Positions 1 through 7,633 of a stretch of 64,000 nucleotides of DNA are shown piece by piece (within the stretch, counting starts at the first letter, position 1; each line of letters opens with the position of its first letter). Source of the DNA: Bacillota bacterium (lineage in GTDB: Bacteria; Bacillota; Clostridia; Christensenellales; Borkfalkiaceae); NCBI GenBank assembly GCA_019423125.1, contig JAHZBZ010000007.1, forward strand, positions 32,555 to 96,554, given 5' to 3'. The notes beneath the pieces are model-generated. The model was given only the letters and a program-made list of their open reading frames with translations, was not told the origin of the DNA and made no database searches. Made by a program: the position numbers and the translations under genes.

Positions 1-1067
1 CCCGCACTGCCGCTCCCGTCGTTGACGCGGCGCAGCGCGCGCAGGCCCTTGCGGCGAAGCGTGTCGGGCGTGTACAGCTCCGCGATCAGGCGGTGCGCCT
101 CCCACAGCTCGACGTCGAAGGGCTTTGCGTCCTCGCCTTCGTGGTATTCTTCGGGGACTTCGAGCCCGTCGGAGAGCACCTCGAGGACCTGCCCCGCACT
201 CGGCCGCGCGGCGGCGTCCTTTTGCAGCATCCACGAAAGAAGGGAAATGAGGGTCGCGCCGTGCGTTTCGCCGATGCGCACGTCGAACTTGCGGTCAAGG
301 CGAACGCTCCTGCCCAGATACACGGCGGCGCTCACGCCCCCTTCTTCTAAATCACAGTCAGGAAAGCGCCCCGTCCACCAGCGGTGAAAGACGATCGCAA
401 GCGAAAACACGTCCGTCTTGTCCGTGATGGTTTCGGGCGGCGCCGCGCCCTCGTCCGAGGCGTAGAGCAAGAGCTCGGGACTGCGGTAGCCGTCCGTGCC
501 GCCGATGCCGTCCCACTGCGGGATCTCGTCTGCGGGATAGGACATGTCGAAGTCGATCAGCCAGGGCTTGCGCTTTCCGCGCACCTGCGTGACGGGCATG
601 TTCTTTTCCTTGAGATCGCCGTGGATGACCCCGCAGGCGTGCAGCGCCGCCAGCGCGCCCGCCGCCTGCCGCGCGAGGGAGACGAACTCCTCGGGCGAAA
701 GCCCGCTCAGCGGCTCGTCGTCGGGCAGGATGCCCTCGAGAAAAGGGGTGACTGTGACGAACATGTTTTCCTCGTCGCGGAAGTTCTCCGCCTCCGCGAC
801 GATGCCCGCCTTTTCGCAGTCCGTCCCCTCCATCGCCTTGCGAAGCCGTTCCTGTTTGCGCTCGCGCGCCTCGACGGACGCCTTCTGCAGGCGAAAGACC
901 TCACGCGGCACGCCGCGCGCGGGATAGCGCAGATGGATGTCGCGCTTTACGAACCATTTTTTTCCGTCTTTGAGCGCGACGATGTATTCGCCGTTGCCCG
1001 TCACGCGCCAGCGCACCGCGCCGCCGCTCGTGAATTCGGGCAGGACCTCGTATTCTCCGTATTTCAT
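1..1067 (-). CDS. Ser/Thr protein kinase-like protein, 3' end cut by window edge
   Basis: A kinase-fold protein of which 355 codons are visible; the stop lies beyond the left edge. The catalytic loop reads HGDLKEKN (about residues 147-154), the usual HRDxKxxN with Arg replaced by Gly, and the metal-binding loop reads IDFD (about residue 170) where DFG is usual. A possible ATP-binding Lys sits in WFVKRD near residue 38. No membrane segment is seen in the visible part. The start is the ATG at 1067, 31 bases after the vWA gene, so it is the last visible member of the leftward operon. Inference: it phosphorylates partners encoded upstream, perhaps the vWA proteins. The altered loops leave open weak activity or a scaffold role. 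Confidence 0.8.
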   Translation of the reverse strand, partial: MKYGEYEVLPEFTSGGAVRWRVTGNGEYIVALKDGKKWFVKRDIHLRYPARGVPREVFRLQKASVEARERKQERLRKAMEGTDCEKAGIVAEAENFRDEENMFVTVTPFLEGILPDDEPLSGLSPEEFVSLARQAAGALAALHACGVIHGDLKEKNMPVTQVRGKRKPWLIDFDMSYPADEIPQWDGIGGTDGYRSPELLLYASDEGAAPPETITDKTDVFSLAIVFHRWWTGRFPDCDLEEGGVSAAVYLGRSVRLDRKFDVRIGETHGATLISLLSWMLQKDAAARPSAGQVLEVLSDGLEVPEEYHEGEDAKPFDVELWEAHRLIAELYTPDTLRRKGLRALRRVNDGSGSA

Positions 1068-1098
1068 GTTCACCCTCCGCCGCGAAGTGCGGCGCCCC

Positions 1099-1803
1099 TC
1101 AGGACGCCGCGCTCGCGGATGCCGCCAGGATCCTGACGACGTCTTTGAAATCGATCTCTCCCAGCCCGCGGCTCATCTGCACGGGCACGAACACGCTGCG
1201 GTTGAACCCGCGGCAGATCTTCTTTTCGTACACCGTCCCCGCGGGCGCAAACATCACGAGGCGCTTGCACCGCTCGCGCAGGCGGGAGGGATGCTCCTGC
1301 GTGCACATCCACGTCTCGAGCAGTCCGTCCGCGTCCACCATGTCTGCAGGGTAACCGGGAAATTTGCGCCTGCGCCCGAGATTGAGCGCCGTCGTGTCCG
1401 CGAAAAGGACGATGATCTGGCGGTCGTTCGCCCCCGTCGTGAAGTCAGAACGCATCGCATAATAGAGCGCTTCCAGCCCGTTGGCGTCTTCGCCGCACCC
1501 GCCGTGCGCACGCACGCCCGCGAGAAACTTCTCGAAGGCGGCCGCCTCTTCGGGGAGCTCAAAGAACGCGCTCTGCTGCATCGCCTCTTCGCCGTCGCAT
1601 TTGTAGTCGCGGAAGACGATGGCGCGCACGCGCATCATGCCGATGTCGCCGCCCATGTCCGTCATTGCCCGCGCAAAGTCGGCGTAAAAGCGGAGCGCGT
1701 TCTTCTTGACGTTCTCGATGCAGGGAGCCATGCTCCCCGTCCCGTCCATGCAGAAGACGATGTCGATGTTGCGTTCCTTGCGGAACAGATTTGCGCCTTC
1801 CAT
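1099..1803 (-). CDS. vWA-domain protein, copy 2
   Basis: A 234-residue protein that is almost entirely one von Willebrand factor A domain. The MIDAS metal site begins at Asp20 (DGTGSM, a DxTxS motif), and a later SDFTTG supplies the second Thr/Asp region. There is no signal peptide or membrane helix, so it is probably cytoplasmic. It is a close paralogue of the neighbouring gene at 1815-2516, sharing the N-terminal RNIDxVFCxDGTGSM pattern and the RERCKRLVMFAPAGT segment, and lies 11 bases after it. This indicates a tandem duplication. vWA proteins usually act as metal-dependent protein-binding modules, often with AAA ATPases; the distal AAA protein of this operon is the obvious candidate partner (inference). 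Confidence 0.85.
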   Translation of the reverse strand: MEGANLFRKERNIDIVFCMDGTGSMAPCIENVKKNALRFYADFARAMTDMGGDIGMMRVRAIVFRDYKCDGEEAMQQSAFFELPEEAAAFEKFLAGVRAHGGCGEDANGLEALYYAMRSDFTTGANDRQIIVLFADTTALNLGRRRKFPGYPADMVDADGLLETWMCTQEHPSRLRERCKRLVMFAPAGTVYEKKICRGFNRSVFVPVQMSRGLGEIDFKDVVRILAASASAAS

Positions 1804-1814
1804 GTTCGCCTCCG

Positions 1815-2516
1815 TCAGACAGAGCTCGCCGACGCCGCGATGATCTTGATGATGTCGCGAAAATCCAGATCGCCCAGCCCGCCCGACATGTTGACGGGCT
1901 CGAACACGCTGCGGTTCATCAGAGATTTGAGCTGTTCGTATTTGGTGCCTGCGGGCGCAAACATCACGAGACGTTTGCAGCGCTCGCGCAGTTTATACTC
2001 CTTGTCCTGTTTGAGGCAGGACCACATCTCGAGCATGCCGTTGCGGTCGGGCATGTCCGAAGGGTAATCGCCGCAACCCTTTCTCTCGCGCAGATCCAGC
2101 GCATCCGCGTCCGAAAAGAGCACGATGACCTGACGGTCCTTCGCGCCCGTCGTGAAGTCGGAGCGCATCGCGCACACCAGCGCTTCCAGCCCGTTTTCGG
2201 GCGCGTCGCCGCCGCCGTCCGCGACGATCCCGCTCATGTAGCGCTCAAAATCCGCGTCGTCCGCGGGAAGCTCGAAGAAGGCGCTCTCCTGCATCGCCTC
2301 GTCTTCGTCGTATTTGTAGTCGCGGAACACGATCACCTTGATGCGCATGGAATCGATCTTGCTGCCCATGTCCGTCATCGCCCCGACAAACTCGCGGTAG
2401 AAGCGACGGGCGTTGTTTTTGACCGCGGAGATGCAGGGCGTCATGCTGCCCGTTCCGTCGATGCAGAACACCATGTCGATGTTGCGGTCCGTTTCGAGAA
2501 TGTTGATATCGCTCAT
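1815..2516 (-). CDS. vWA-domain protein, copy 1
   Basis: A 233-residue single-domain vWA protein with MIDAS DGTGSM at residues 20-25. The start is the ATG at 2516, which has a GGAG ribosome site about eight bases upstream; an in-frame ATG further out (2549) has none. It is the paralogue of the next gene downstream. A 515-base gap with hairpins and a possible sigma-factor motif separates it from the membrane protein gene, so the vWA pair and kinase may form a separately expressed sub-operon. The acidic stretch DDADFERYMSGI differs between the two copies, so they may bind different partners (inference). Confidence 0.87.
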   Translation of the reverse strand: MSDINILETDRNIDMVFCIDGTGSMTPCISAVKNNARRFYREFVGAMTDMGSKIDSMRIKVIVFRDYKYDEDEAMQESAFFELPADDADFERYMSGIVADGGGDAPENGLEALVCAMRSDFTTGAKDRQVIVLFSDADALDLRERKGCGDYPSDMPDRNGMLEMWSCLKQDKEYKLRERCKRLVMFAPAGTKYEQLKSLMNRSVFEPVNMSGGLGDLDFRDIIKIIAASASSV

Positions 2517-2642
2517 TTTTCTTTCTCCTTTTTGTGTCTTAACGGGCATCCGGAAGGCGCCTTGTCCCGTATTTTTCTCTCCGCTTTTTTCACATTCTTC
2601 TCTCCTCCCGGATTCTCATTTGTCTGCGGCGCCTTCCGTCCG

Positions 2643-2668
2643 CCCGTTACACGAATATGGACGCCGCA
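2643..2668 (-). promoter_or_regulatory. Candidate sigma-factor promoter motif before the vWA genes
   Basis: On the minus strand this reads roughly CGTCCATATTCGTGTAACGGG. It resembles the segment at 7575-7600 upstream of the operon's own sigma gene (shared CATNNNCGTGTAA then GGG). Position and similarity suggest a promoter read by that sigma factor; this is inference from two sites only. Confidence 0.3.
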
Positions 2669-2803
2669 CTCTCCCCTTTTTCGCACCGATGAGAAAAAAA
2701 AGACAAAATTTTTTCGCCCCGCGCGCCAAAGGCTTTCGCCTCGGCGCAAAATTCGCAAAACGGTATGCAAAAACTGCGCCGCATACGGTTTTCTGCGCAA
2801 AAA

Positions 2804-2844
2804 AACACGCGCCTGCGCAAAAAAATTTTGCGCAGGCGCGTGTT
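2804..2844 (-). terminator. Hairpin of the CGCCTGCGCAA family
   Basis: A 19-bp perfect stem with a three-base spacer, followed on the minus strand by a run of T. The stem core CGCCTGCGCAA also occurs at 59566-59601 and 63430-63465, so this is a dispersed intergenic hairpin as well as a probable terminator or transcription-level divider before the vWA genes. The remaining DNA between 2517 and 3031 holds no gene that I can support. Confidence 0.6.
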
Positions 2845-2978
2845 CGGCTTGCCGCATACCCCCCTCTCCCACGCGAGAAATTCGCGCGGGAGAGGGTCTC
2901 GCCTTCTGAACGGAACGCATGCGGGCGGAACACTTCGCCTGCCGCGCAAACGCCGTGCGGGCGAAACGCATCGCCTGC

Positions 2979-3016
2979 AAAAAACCGCGCCCCCGTGCGA
3001 AAGCACGGGGGCGCGG
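2979..3016 (-). terminator. Intrinsic terminator after the RCK/RyR membrane gene
   Basis: A 14-bp GC-rich stem with a GAAA loop, followed on the minus strand by six T. It sits 16 bases past the stop of the membrane protein gene. Confidence 0.85.
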
Positions 3017-3031
3017 AAAAGTCTTTTTCGG

Positions 3032-5620
3032 TCAGGGCATGTCCTTGTCGCCAGTCAGGATGCCGCAGAGGATGCTGACGAGGTCGGAGACCGCAAAGGA
3101 AAAGGCGTTTTCCCGCTTGCTGAATTCGTAGCTGCACAAGCCCTGGTGCTCCTTCGCGAGGCGGCGCATCTCCTTTTCATGCGTGTCCGACGCGTCGTAA
3201 TTGCCGTACGTCCAGCCCGATGCCATGTAAAAGCGGCACCAGCGCGTCTTTTCCAGGCCGATCATGCGGCGGCGGACAAAGGCGTCCGCCTCGTCGGGCG
3301 TCTTGTCGGCGTACAGTCTGCGGAAGGCGATGCTGAAATTGACGGAAAACAAAAGCGCGGAGTAATTGGACTCGCGCAGAAACGCCTCGCATTTGAGCCA
3401 TTCCCGCTCCACCTTTCCCCGTTCCGGCGCGTTGGCGGCGAGCGCGCGCTTGTCCTCGTTCATCTGCTTGGAGGCGCGCCGCATCTTGCCCGAAGCGCCC
3501 TTTTCCGACTGCACCGTCTCCGCCAGGAGCGCCGAACGCTCGAGATCCCGCACCGCCACCAGCGGAGAATCGCTCTTTTTCAAAGCCGCGGAATTCGCCG
3601 AATAGCTGTAGTGATAGAACGCGCACTCATACTCGTCGATCAGGCGCGCATGGCTGTACAGCGCGTCGCGCTTGCCGAAGGGGATCACGAACAGGCTTCC
3701 GCCGTGACGGCGGCGCAGATATTCCGCTTCCTCCGCGCTCCAGTTGAGGCGGGAGTAGTTCTTCTCGTCGCGGATGTGCACATACAGCACCTGCGGGCGC
3801 ACCCTGCCCTGCCCCCGCGCCTCTTCGCCCGCATAGAGCTCGTGCTTGTAGTCGTCGATGATCGCGTTCGCGAGGCGGATGTTCGCCTCGTCGTCGCCCA
3901 GACAGACGAGGAAAGCGCGCACCTGTCTCTTTCCGATGATGTTCTTGTCCAGCATGCCCATGAAGGCGTCGTCGAAGCAGGAAGTCCGATGGAAACAGAC
4001 GAAGGGAAAGCCCATCTTTCTGTCCAGCTTTGCAAAGGGCGTTTCCGTGCCCTTTTCCATCGCGCGGTGCGCCGTGCCCGGCGTGAGATTATCGGTGAGC
4101 TCGTCCGGTCCGGCCGGCTCGATGCTCTCGCAGTTGCGGCAGTGATAGAGCGGGTGCATATAGGAGAAGATCCCCGAGCGCTCCTCCACCGCACGGTCGT
4201 AGACGTCCGCGACAAAGCGCGAGGGGATGCCGTTTTCGTCGACGTATGCCGTCTGCACGAACAGCGTGTTCATCGCCAGCTGCGCCGTCTTGCCGAAGCC
4301 GAGCACGAAGACGCGGTATTCCGCCCCGCCGTCCGCGCGCGAATCGGCGCAGAAAGTACTGTCCGCCCACCCGACCTGCCTGTCCGCATCCGCCGCGCGG
4401 AAAGCGCGCCTGCGCAGGATGGCGAGATCGTGCGCGGCGAGAAGCGCCTCGTTGAAGATGTGCAGGACAAAGTCCTCGCTCAGCCTGTCCGCGAGCTCCT
4501 TTTCCGAGAGCCCGCCCAGCCGCTTTTCGCGCTCGCCGCCGCTCAGCTTTCCGAGCACCTCTTCCACTCCGTCGCGGACGCGCACCGCAAGTTCGCGCTT
4601 GTAGAACTCGTAGTTGATCTCTTCGTCGGTCAGGATGTAGTAATGCACGACGGTGCGGACCATCTTCTCTTTCTTGCCCTTTTCGGGCTTTTTGCGCTTT
4701 TTACGTTTTTTGCCCTTTTCGGGCACATCCGCGGCAGAGTCGTCCGCGGCCTTCGGCCGCTGCGCGACGTGCGCATCGCTCCAGAGCTTTGCGCCGTCGC
4801 GCAGAGAAGCGGAGATGTCGTCGAACACGAAATCGCTGTTCTTCGCCTCGGCGCCCGTCAGCGCGTCGTTCTGCCTGAGTGCGAACACGCAGACGCGGCG
4901 GGAAAAGACGGTTGCCTCCGCGTTGCAGTTCTTTTTCAGCTTCAGGCGGCGCACGAGGGACTTCTCCCTCTGCTTGTTCTTGCACTTGAGAAAGGACAGA
5001 TAGAGATACCCCTGTCCCATGATCGCGCGATGCAGTTCGTTCCTGCGGTCGTACGCCTCCAGTTCATTGCCCGCAAAGAGGATGAGGCATTTCTTCTTTC
5101 CCCCTCTTCCTTCGCGGTAGGCGCGCGAGATGTCCCTTGCGAGCAGGAGCGCATCCTCGGAGACGGCGGTGAAGACATACACGTCGCGCAAAAATCCGAG
5201 CCACGCACCCAATTTGTAGAACCAATAGACGATCGAGCTATACAGCTCATAGCTGACGTGGGCGGTGATCACGCTGAGTGCGACCAGCCCGACGAGGAGC
5301 ACGACGCCGTAGTAAGCCGAGGCGAGGAAGGGCGAAATGGTTTCGAACGCATCGGCACTCTCGAAGGTGAAACCGCCGATCGCCGCATACAGCGCGTGCA
5401 GAACTTCCGCAGGGCTCGTCGCCTCGTTCGCCTTCCATGCCACGAAGAAACGGACCGCCGTGCTGAGCAGGAGCGCGAGCGCGATGATCAGGACGTCCGC
5501 CAGATACCTGCGGTGCAACATTGCCCTGCGCAACAGAAAATATCCCCACATGAACAGGGCATAGGCGATCAGGACGCACAGGGGCGCCGCAATGTATGGC
5601 GAAACTGTCCAAAAATCCAT
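3032..5620 (-). CDS. Channel-like membrane protein with Rossmann and RyR-like domains
   Basis: 862 residues. The first 150 hold three or four hydrophobic helices; helices 2 and 3 flank a short loop (AAIGGFTFESAD) placed like the pore loop of two-helix potassium channels, but without the TVGYGD filter. A nucleotide-binding-like region follows (VYVFTAVSEDALLLARDI), then a Lys-rich linker near residues 305-325 (about 4650-4710), then a second Rossmann segment VFVLGFGKTA near residue 440. The C-terminus (about residues 790-825) has W-x-x-F-x-M-A-x-GWTYG and EKEM, a weak RyR-domain match. The next gene upstream is a clean RyR protein. Reading: an RCK/CASTOR-like ligand-gated channel or sensor in the membrane. 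No family can be assigned with certainty. Confidence 0.65.
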   Translation of the reverse strand: MDFWTVSPYIAAPLCVLIAYALFMWGYFLLRRAMLHRRYLADVLIIALALLLSTAVRFFVAWKANEATSPAEVLHALYAAIGGFTFESADAFETISPFLASAYYGVVLLVGLVALSVITAHVSYELYSSIVYWFYKLGAWLGFLRDVYVFTAVSEDALLLARDISRAYREGRGGKKKCLILFAGNELEAYDRRNELHRAIMGQGYLYLSFLKCKNKQREKSLVRRLKLKKNCNAEATVFSRRVCVFALRQNDALTGAEAKNSDFVFDDISASLRDGAKLWSDAHVAQRPKAADDSAADVPEKGKKRKKRKKPEKGKKEKMVRTVVHYYILTDEEINYEFYKRELAVRVRDGVEEVLGKLSGGEREKRLGGLSEKELADRLSEDFVLHIFNEALLAAHDLAILRRRAFRAADADRQVGWADSTFCADSRADGGAEYRVFVLGFGKTAQLAMNTLFVQTAYVDENGIPSRFVADVYDRAVEERSGIFSYMHPLYHCRNCESIEPAGPDELTDNLTPGTAHRAMEKGTETPFAKLDRKMGFPFVCFHRTSCFDDAFMGMLDKNIIGKRQVRAFLVCLGDDEANIRLANAIIDDYKHELYAGEEARGQGRVRPQVLYVHIRDEKNYSRLNWSAEEAEYLRRRHGGSLFVIPFGKRDALYSHARLIDEYECAFYHYSYSANSAALKKSDSPLVAVRDLERSALLAETVQSEKGASGKMRRASKQMNEDKRALAANAPERGKVEREWLKCEAFLRESNYSALLFSVNFSIAFRRLYADKTPDEADAFVRRRMIGLEKTRWCRFYMASGWTYGNYDASDTHEKEMRRLAKEHQGLCSYEFSKRENAFSFAVSDLVSILCGILTGDKDMP

Positions 5621-5642
5621 TTTTCCTCCTTAAGTGAAAGGC

Positions 5643-5954
5643 TCACTTCTCCCGCGCGGGAAGGATCTCAAAGCCCAGCTTCATGAGCACTTTGACCGTC
5701 TCCTGCGAGGTGCGGCGGTCATATTCCTTCTCGCTCTCGGGCAGCTGCGCGTACGGGACGAGCGAAGGGTGCGTCTTCTTTTCCCGATCGAGAACGGGAC
5801 CGTAACGCCACCCCTCGTCCATCCTGCCGCGCGCCCAGATGTCATGCGTGTTTTCCGCGAGGCGCTCGCAGAGCGCCTCGATCTCCGCGCCAAGCTTTAC
5901 GTCCGAAGTGTCGACAGGCGCGGGCGTGTATTGCTTTTCCATACCCTTCCGCAT
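5643..5954 (-). CDS. Small RyR-domain protein
   Basis: 103 residues and nearly all one RyR domain (the ryanodine-receptor repeat family): W near the start, GWRYGP in the middle, then VPYAQLPESEKEYDR and a helical tail ending LGFEI, which are the family's hallmark motifs. There is no signal or membrane helix. The start may be the ATG at 5954 or 5942; neither has a strong ribosome site, which suggests translational coupling to the YbjN-like gene ending 8 bases upstream. The gene is 22 bases before the membrane protein with a degenerate RyR end, so the two may assemble through this fold (inference). The ligand of bacterial RyR domains is not known to me. Confidence 0.8.
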   Translation of the reverse strand: MRKGMEKQYTPAPVDTSDVKLGAEIEALCERLAENTHDIWARGRMDEGWRYGPVLDREKKTHPSLVPYAQLPESEKEYDRRTSQETVKVLMKLGFEILPAREK

Positions 5955-5962
5955 TCTTTTTC

Positions 5963-6436
5963 TCAGTCTTTGATCTTGGCGAGGAAGTCGTCAAAGGAGA
6001 GCGCGCCGAGCGCGTACAGCGCGACGGAGTCATTGTAGCGGTCCACCGTCAGGCAGGCGCACATCAGAAGATCGGTGAACACCTCCGCACCGAGGATACT
6101 GCCGCGGAAAGAGGTGGTCAGGCGGAACACGAGCTCGCCGTCGCTCTCGTCGAAGTCAAAGCAGCCGCGCACGATCTTGTAGTTCATCGCGCAGATCAGC
6201 CGCGCCGCCTCCGCCCGCTTCCCCTCGGGGATGGACACGAGCGGGGAACGCAGATAGAAGATCTGCCTCTGCTCGTCGATGCGTATGAAGATCTCGACGG
6301 GCAGGTCGTCCCCTTTTGCGGCCGTGTGCACGCTGAGCGCGTCCTCGTCCGCCTCGTATTTCCATCCGTCTGCGTCCATCGCGCGGCAGAGCGCGTCGAA
6401 CACCGCCTTTGCACTCGTTTTCAGTTCATCAGACAT
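5963..6436 (-). CDS. YbjN / type III chaperone-like protein
   Basis: 157 residues with the alternating strand-helix pattern of the YbjN family: an N-terminal helix (VFDALCRAMDADGWKYE), beta strands around IFIRIDEQRQIFYLRSP, then a helix and the strands FDFDESDGELVFRLTT. Such proteins resemble type III secretion chaperones and often bind partners rather than catalyse. It is cytoplasmic by sequence and sits between the zinc-finger gene and the RyR gene. Inference: an adaptor or chaperone for another product of this operon, perhaps delivering clients to the AAA protease. Assignment rests on pattern, not on a search. Confidence 0.6.
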   Translation of the reverse strand: MSDELKTSAKAVFDALCRAMDADGWKYEADEDALSVHTAAKGDDLPVEIFIRIDEQRQIFYLRSPLVSIPEGKRAEAARLICAMNYKIVRGCFDFDESDGELVFRLTTSFRGSILGAEVFTDLLMCACLTVDRYNDSVALYALGALSFDDFLAKIKD

Positions 6437-6478
6437 TTTGCTTTTCCTCCCGGTTTTTTTTCTTTATTTCGACGCACG

Positions 6479-6685
6479 TCAGCCGAGCGCGTCCGCGCCG
6501 CCGTCCCCGTCCGATACTCCGTCGCGGAGGGCGTCGTAGGCGTCCTGCAATTCTGCGAGGCGGCGCCTGCATTCCGAACACGTCATCAGATGTGCGTTGA
6601 TCTTTTTTGCCTCTTCGAGCTCGGCCTGCGTGCCGCGGCTCATCGAAACGAATGCGAGCATCTGCTCGCGCGTGAGATGTTCCAT
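6479..6685 (-). CDS. Small zinc-finger protein, anti-sigma (zf-HC2) type
   Basis: 68 residues. The core NAHLMTCSECRRRL gives the H-x3-C-x2-C zinc site of ZAS anti-sigma domains. There is no membrane helix, unlike many anti-sigma factors, so any control would be by a soluble protein. The start at 6685 has an AAGGAG site; longer in-frame extensions overlap the sigma gene and are rejected. It follows the sigma factor gene by 17 bases, the usual order for sigma/anti-sigma pairs. Inference: it holds the sigma factor inactive until a redox, zinc or proteolytic signal, possibly the M41 protease upstream, releases it. Confidence 0.78.
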   Translation of the reverse strand: MEHLTREQMLAFVSMSRGTQAELEEAKKINAHLMTCSECRRRLAELQDAYDALRDGVSDGDGGADALG

Positions 6686-6702
6686 ACTTTCTCCTTTTTT
6701 GC

Positions 6703-7545
6703 TCAGTCTTTGCCGAAGATCCTGCGCGCCCGTTCGTTGACGCGGCCGACCCAGTCGCTCACCGACGCCTTTCCCCCCTTCTTCATGAAGAAGGCGCCGA
6801 GCGGAAGCTCGCCGTATTCGCGGTTGCAGATCCTGCGCGAAAGCCCTTCGCGCACGCCGCGCTCCGCTTCCTCCGTGACCTTCAGCCACGAAAGCCCGCG
6901 CGAGCGCGCCAGCAAGTCTTCGTACATCGTTGAGAGGGTCATCTGCGCGTATCGCTCGGCGATCAGCCCCGCCGCGAGGTGCTTTTTTTCGCCGTCCGCG
7001 ATCACGCACAGCGAATGCGCGAACCACGCGAGGCGTATGTGCACCGAAAAGTCTTCCGAAAGCATGCGGCACAGGATGCGCGCCAGCCGCTCTTCGCGCT
7101 CTTCGCGCTCCTCGCGTTCCTCCGCCTCCGAAGTCGGGGCGGCGATGCTCTCGAGAAGGTCCTGCTCCCCGTCTTCGTCCTCTTCCTGCCTCGCCTTCGG
7201 CGAGACGAGGTGCGCCTCGCGGCGGGAGAGGGTGCGGACGTAGTCGCGCACGCAGTTGTTGGAGACCGCCGAAAGCCATTTGGTGAAGCCGAAAGGATCG
7301 GTGTTGACGCCCTCGTCCGTGAAGAGGATGCGGTAGGCGTGCGTCCAGACCTTGATATAGATGTCGTGCAGGATGTCCTCCTCCAGTCCCTTCCCGTACA
7401 GGCAGGGCGTAGAGCGGCACTTACCGCGCACGGAGAGGAAGACGGTCTTGCGCAGGAGCGCGTATAAAAAGCCGTCCCGCGCGCCGCTTTGGCCCGTGAG
7501 TTCTGCCACCACGCTCTCTACGTCTTGTACGGTGATCGTGTACAT
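6703..7545 (-). CDS. ECF-like sigma-70 family factor
   Basis: 280 residues. Region 2 is recognisable as GLEEDILHDIYIKVWTHAYR followed by FGFTKWLSAVSNNCVRDYVR, the core-binding and -10 recognition helices. An acidic, Glu/Arg-rich linker (EEREEREEREER) follows near residues 143-155. The C-terminal part is longer than in typical 180-residue ECF factors and its region 4 is hard to recognise (AAGLIAERYAQMTLSTMYEDLL may be its helix-turn-helix). The start at 7545 has AGAGG seven bases upstream. It lies 88 bases after the AAA protease gene; that gap holds a perfect 14-bp palindrome. It probably transcribes part of this operon (inference). Confidence 0.78.
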   Translation of the reverse strand: MYTITVQDVESVVAELTGQSGARDGFLYALLRKTVFLSVRGKCRSTPCLYGKGLEEDILHDIYIKVWTHAYRILFTDEGVNTDPFGFTKWLSAVSNNCVRDYVRTLSRREAHLVSPKARQEEDEDGEQDLLESIAAPTSEAEEREEREEREERLARILCRMLSEDFSVHIRLAWFAHSLCVIADGEKKHLAAGLIAERYAQMTLSTMYEDLLARSRGLSWLKVTEEAERGVREGLSRRICNREYGELPLGAFFMKKGGKASVSDWVGRVNERARRIFGKD

Positions 7546-7574
7546 CTTGCGCCTCTCTGCCTCCCCTGCGACCC

Positions 7575-7600
7575 CCTTACACGTTCATGAACGTCCGCGG
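7575..7600 (-). promoter_or_regulatory. Palindrome and candidate sigma promoter before the sigma gene
   Basis: ACGTTCATGAACGT (7581-7594) is a perfect 14-bp palindrome. On the minus strand the segment continues CGTGTAAGGGGG, resembling the site at 2643-2668. It could be an autoregulatory promoter or an operator; only the palindrome and the similarity are seen. Confidence 0.35.
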
Positions 7601-7633
7601 CGGGCATTTTTCGCAGGAGAAAGGTCCTTTTTT

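Noticed and set aside
2765..5686. 973-residue plus-strand open frame
   Set aside because: It is antisense to the channel-like RyR gene; GC-rich codon bias keeps the opposite strand open, and no ribosome site or recognisable domain is present.
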